Assembly (NCBI GenBank): GCA_025927665.1
Contig: JAICKZ010000169.1
Location: 1 to 7,112 of the forward strand
Source: Steroidobacteraceae bacterium
GTDB taxonomy: Bacteria; Pseudomonadota; Gammaproteobacteria; Steroidobacterales; Steroidobacteraceae
Length of the DNA: 7,112 bases
Direction of reading: 5' to 3'
The position numbers and the translations under genes are program-made. The notes below the pieces were generated by a model, which saw nothing but the letters and a program-made list of their open reading frames with translations, did not search any database and was not told the origin of the DNA. This document shows, in pieces, positions 6,577 to 7,112 of the stretch (position 1 is its first letter; every line of letters starts with the position of its first letter).

Positions 6577-6861
6577 TTACAACGTCACAAAATCAGTGTG
6601 ATCGTTGAGATCATAATTAAACTCAGTAACAGTAATTACTTCACTCACGCGTGCTGTGGATGGTCCTTGCCATAACCATCGCTCTAATATTGAAACGGCA
6701 TCATTGGGACCGACAGCAAGTACTTCCACCGAGCCATTTGCGAGGTTTTTTGCGTAACCACGCACTTTTAATTGCAACGCCTGCTGCGCAGTGCTGGCGC
6801 GAAAATACACACCCTGTACTTTGCCCGAAACGATAAATCGCTTGGCAATCAATTCATTCAT
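6577..6861 (-). CDS. acyP: Acylphosphatase
   Basis: A 94-residue protein covering the whole acylphosphatase fold (family about 90-100 aa), which hydrolyses carboxyl-phosphate bonds such as those of acetyl phosphate or carbamoyl phosphate. The phosphate-binding loop is VSGKVQGVYFR (11-21), with catalytic R21. The second catalytic residue N39 lies in GYAKNLANGSVEV (35-47), and LERWLWQGPSTARVSEV (59-75) is the usual C-terminal half. No signal peptide is present, so it is cytosolic. The start ATG at 6861 lacks a clear Shine-Dalgarno sequence. It sits 32 nt after the DUF4398-like gene and 61 nt before folC, in the place where accD stands in E. coli and Pseudomonas. No physiological substrate can be deduced, and the link to folate metabolism is only by position. 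Confidence 0.95.
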   Translation of the reverse strand: MNELIAKRFIVSGKVQGVYFRASTAQQALQLKVRGYAKNLANGSVEVLAVGPNDAVSILERWLWQGPSTARVSEVITVTEFNYDLNDHTDFVTL

Positions 6862-6893
6862 ACAACATACAATGGCTTAATTAAAACCAACGA

Positions 6894-7112
6894 TTAATGC
6901 GTAACTGAGCCTGCACCCGATTTGGACTGCGCAATTTGTTGAGCTTCCATTGCTTTTGTATGAGCATCACGCGCGTAGTGACGTGCTGCATCATATTGAT
7001 GATCCCTCAACAAACGCTCAGCCAGCTTCAATGCAGTTTGCGCAGCCGTCATTTGCACTGGAGCCGCGCTCGTTGCACCCGATTGAACTGCAGCTGCTAC
7101 CGCTTGACGAGC
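6894..7112 (-). CDS. C-terminal fragment of an alanine-rich DUF4398-like protein
   Basis: The reading frame enters from the right edge and ends at TAA (6896-6894), leaving 72 residues with no start in the window. The visible part is alanine-rich and helical: a first stretch (ARQAVAAAVQSGATSAAPVQ), then QTALKLAERLLRDHQYDAARHY, then ARDAHTKAMEAQQIAQSKSG. The pattern of a GA-x-x-AAP segment, then A-x-x-A-L-x-LAE with a D-x-Q/G-YDAAR turn, and a final A-x-DA-x-x-x-A helix, resembles DUF4398. That domain is found in proteobacterial lipoproteins and periplasmic proteins, often near OmpA-like proteins, and has no established function. The N-terminus, where a lipobox would be, lies outside the window, so location is unknown. 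It shares strand and close spacing (32 nt) with acyP and may be co-transcribed with it. The reading frame is certain; the family is a pattern-based call. Confidence 0.65.
   Translation of the reverse strand, partial: ARQAVAAAVQSGATSAAPVQMTAAQTALKLAERLLRDHQYDAARHYARDAHTKAMEAQQIAQSKSGAGSVTH

Noticed and set aside
1..7112. CRISPR arrays, insertion sequences, toxin-antitoxin or defence modules, tRNA genes
   Set aside because: No repeated spacer structure, transposase, terminal repeats, defence domain or tRNA-like cloverleaf was seen; the window is fully accounted for by housekeeping genes and short gaps.

Overview
The window looks like a piece of gammaproteobacterial chromosome of moderate G+C. 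Its backbone is the order folC - dedD/SPOR - cvpA - purF on the minus strand, which is the conserved block known from E. coli and Pseudomonas. Eight genes in all lie on the minus strand and appear to be read in one direction. A ninth gene, a fragment at the left edge, runs towards them on the plus strand. I cannot name the genus.

Layout from left to right. Positions 2-178 (+) hold the last 58 residues of an outer-membrane beta-barrel protein. Positions 179-334 are a convergent intergenic region with a perfect 20-bp inverted repeat, probably the terminator of the minus-strand operon. The minus-strand genes follow, listed here by position and so in reverse of transcription: miaE-like tRNA hydroxylase (335-940), a Hanks-type Ser/Thr kinase with an N-terminal degenerate receiver domain (937-2205), purF (2259-3767), cvpA (3771-4283), a DedD-like SPOR protein (4433-5143), folC (5211-6515), acylphosphatase (6577-6861), and the C-terminus of an alanine-rich DUF4398-like protein (6894-7112).

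Read in the direction of transcription, the order is DUF4398-like protein, acylphosphatase, folC, dedD, cvpA, purF, kinase, miaE. FolC (folate polyglutamylation) and PurF (first step of purine synthesis) are metabolically linked, because purine synthesis uses folate one-carbon units. CvpA and DedD are the usual envelope-associated companions in this cluster. Two parts are unusual relative to the textbook cluster. The gene before folC is an acylphosphatase rather than accD, and the cluster is extended after purF by a receiver-kinase fusion whose stop codon overlaps the start of the tRNA-modification gene by 4 bp.

No mobile element, CRISPR array, tRNA or rRNA was seen. The main points for a second look are the kinase-miaE coupling, the degenerate receiver domain, the perfect hairpin at 254-304, the interlocking palindromes in front of folC, and a 15-bp tandem duplication on the folC stop codon. 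Most of the window is ordinary housekeeping DNA, and I did not find convincing evidence of a wholly new system.
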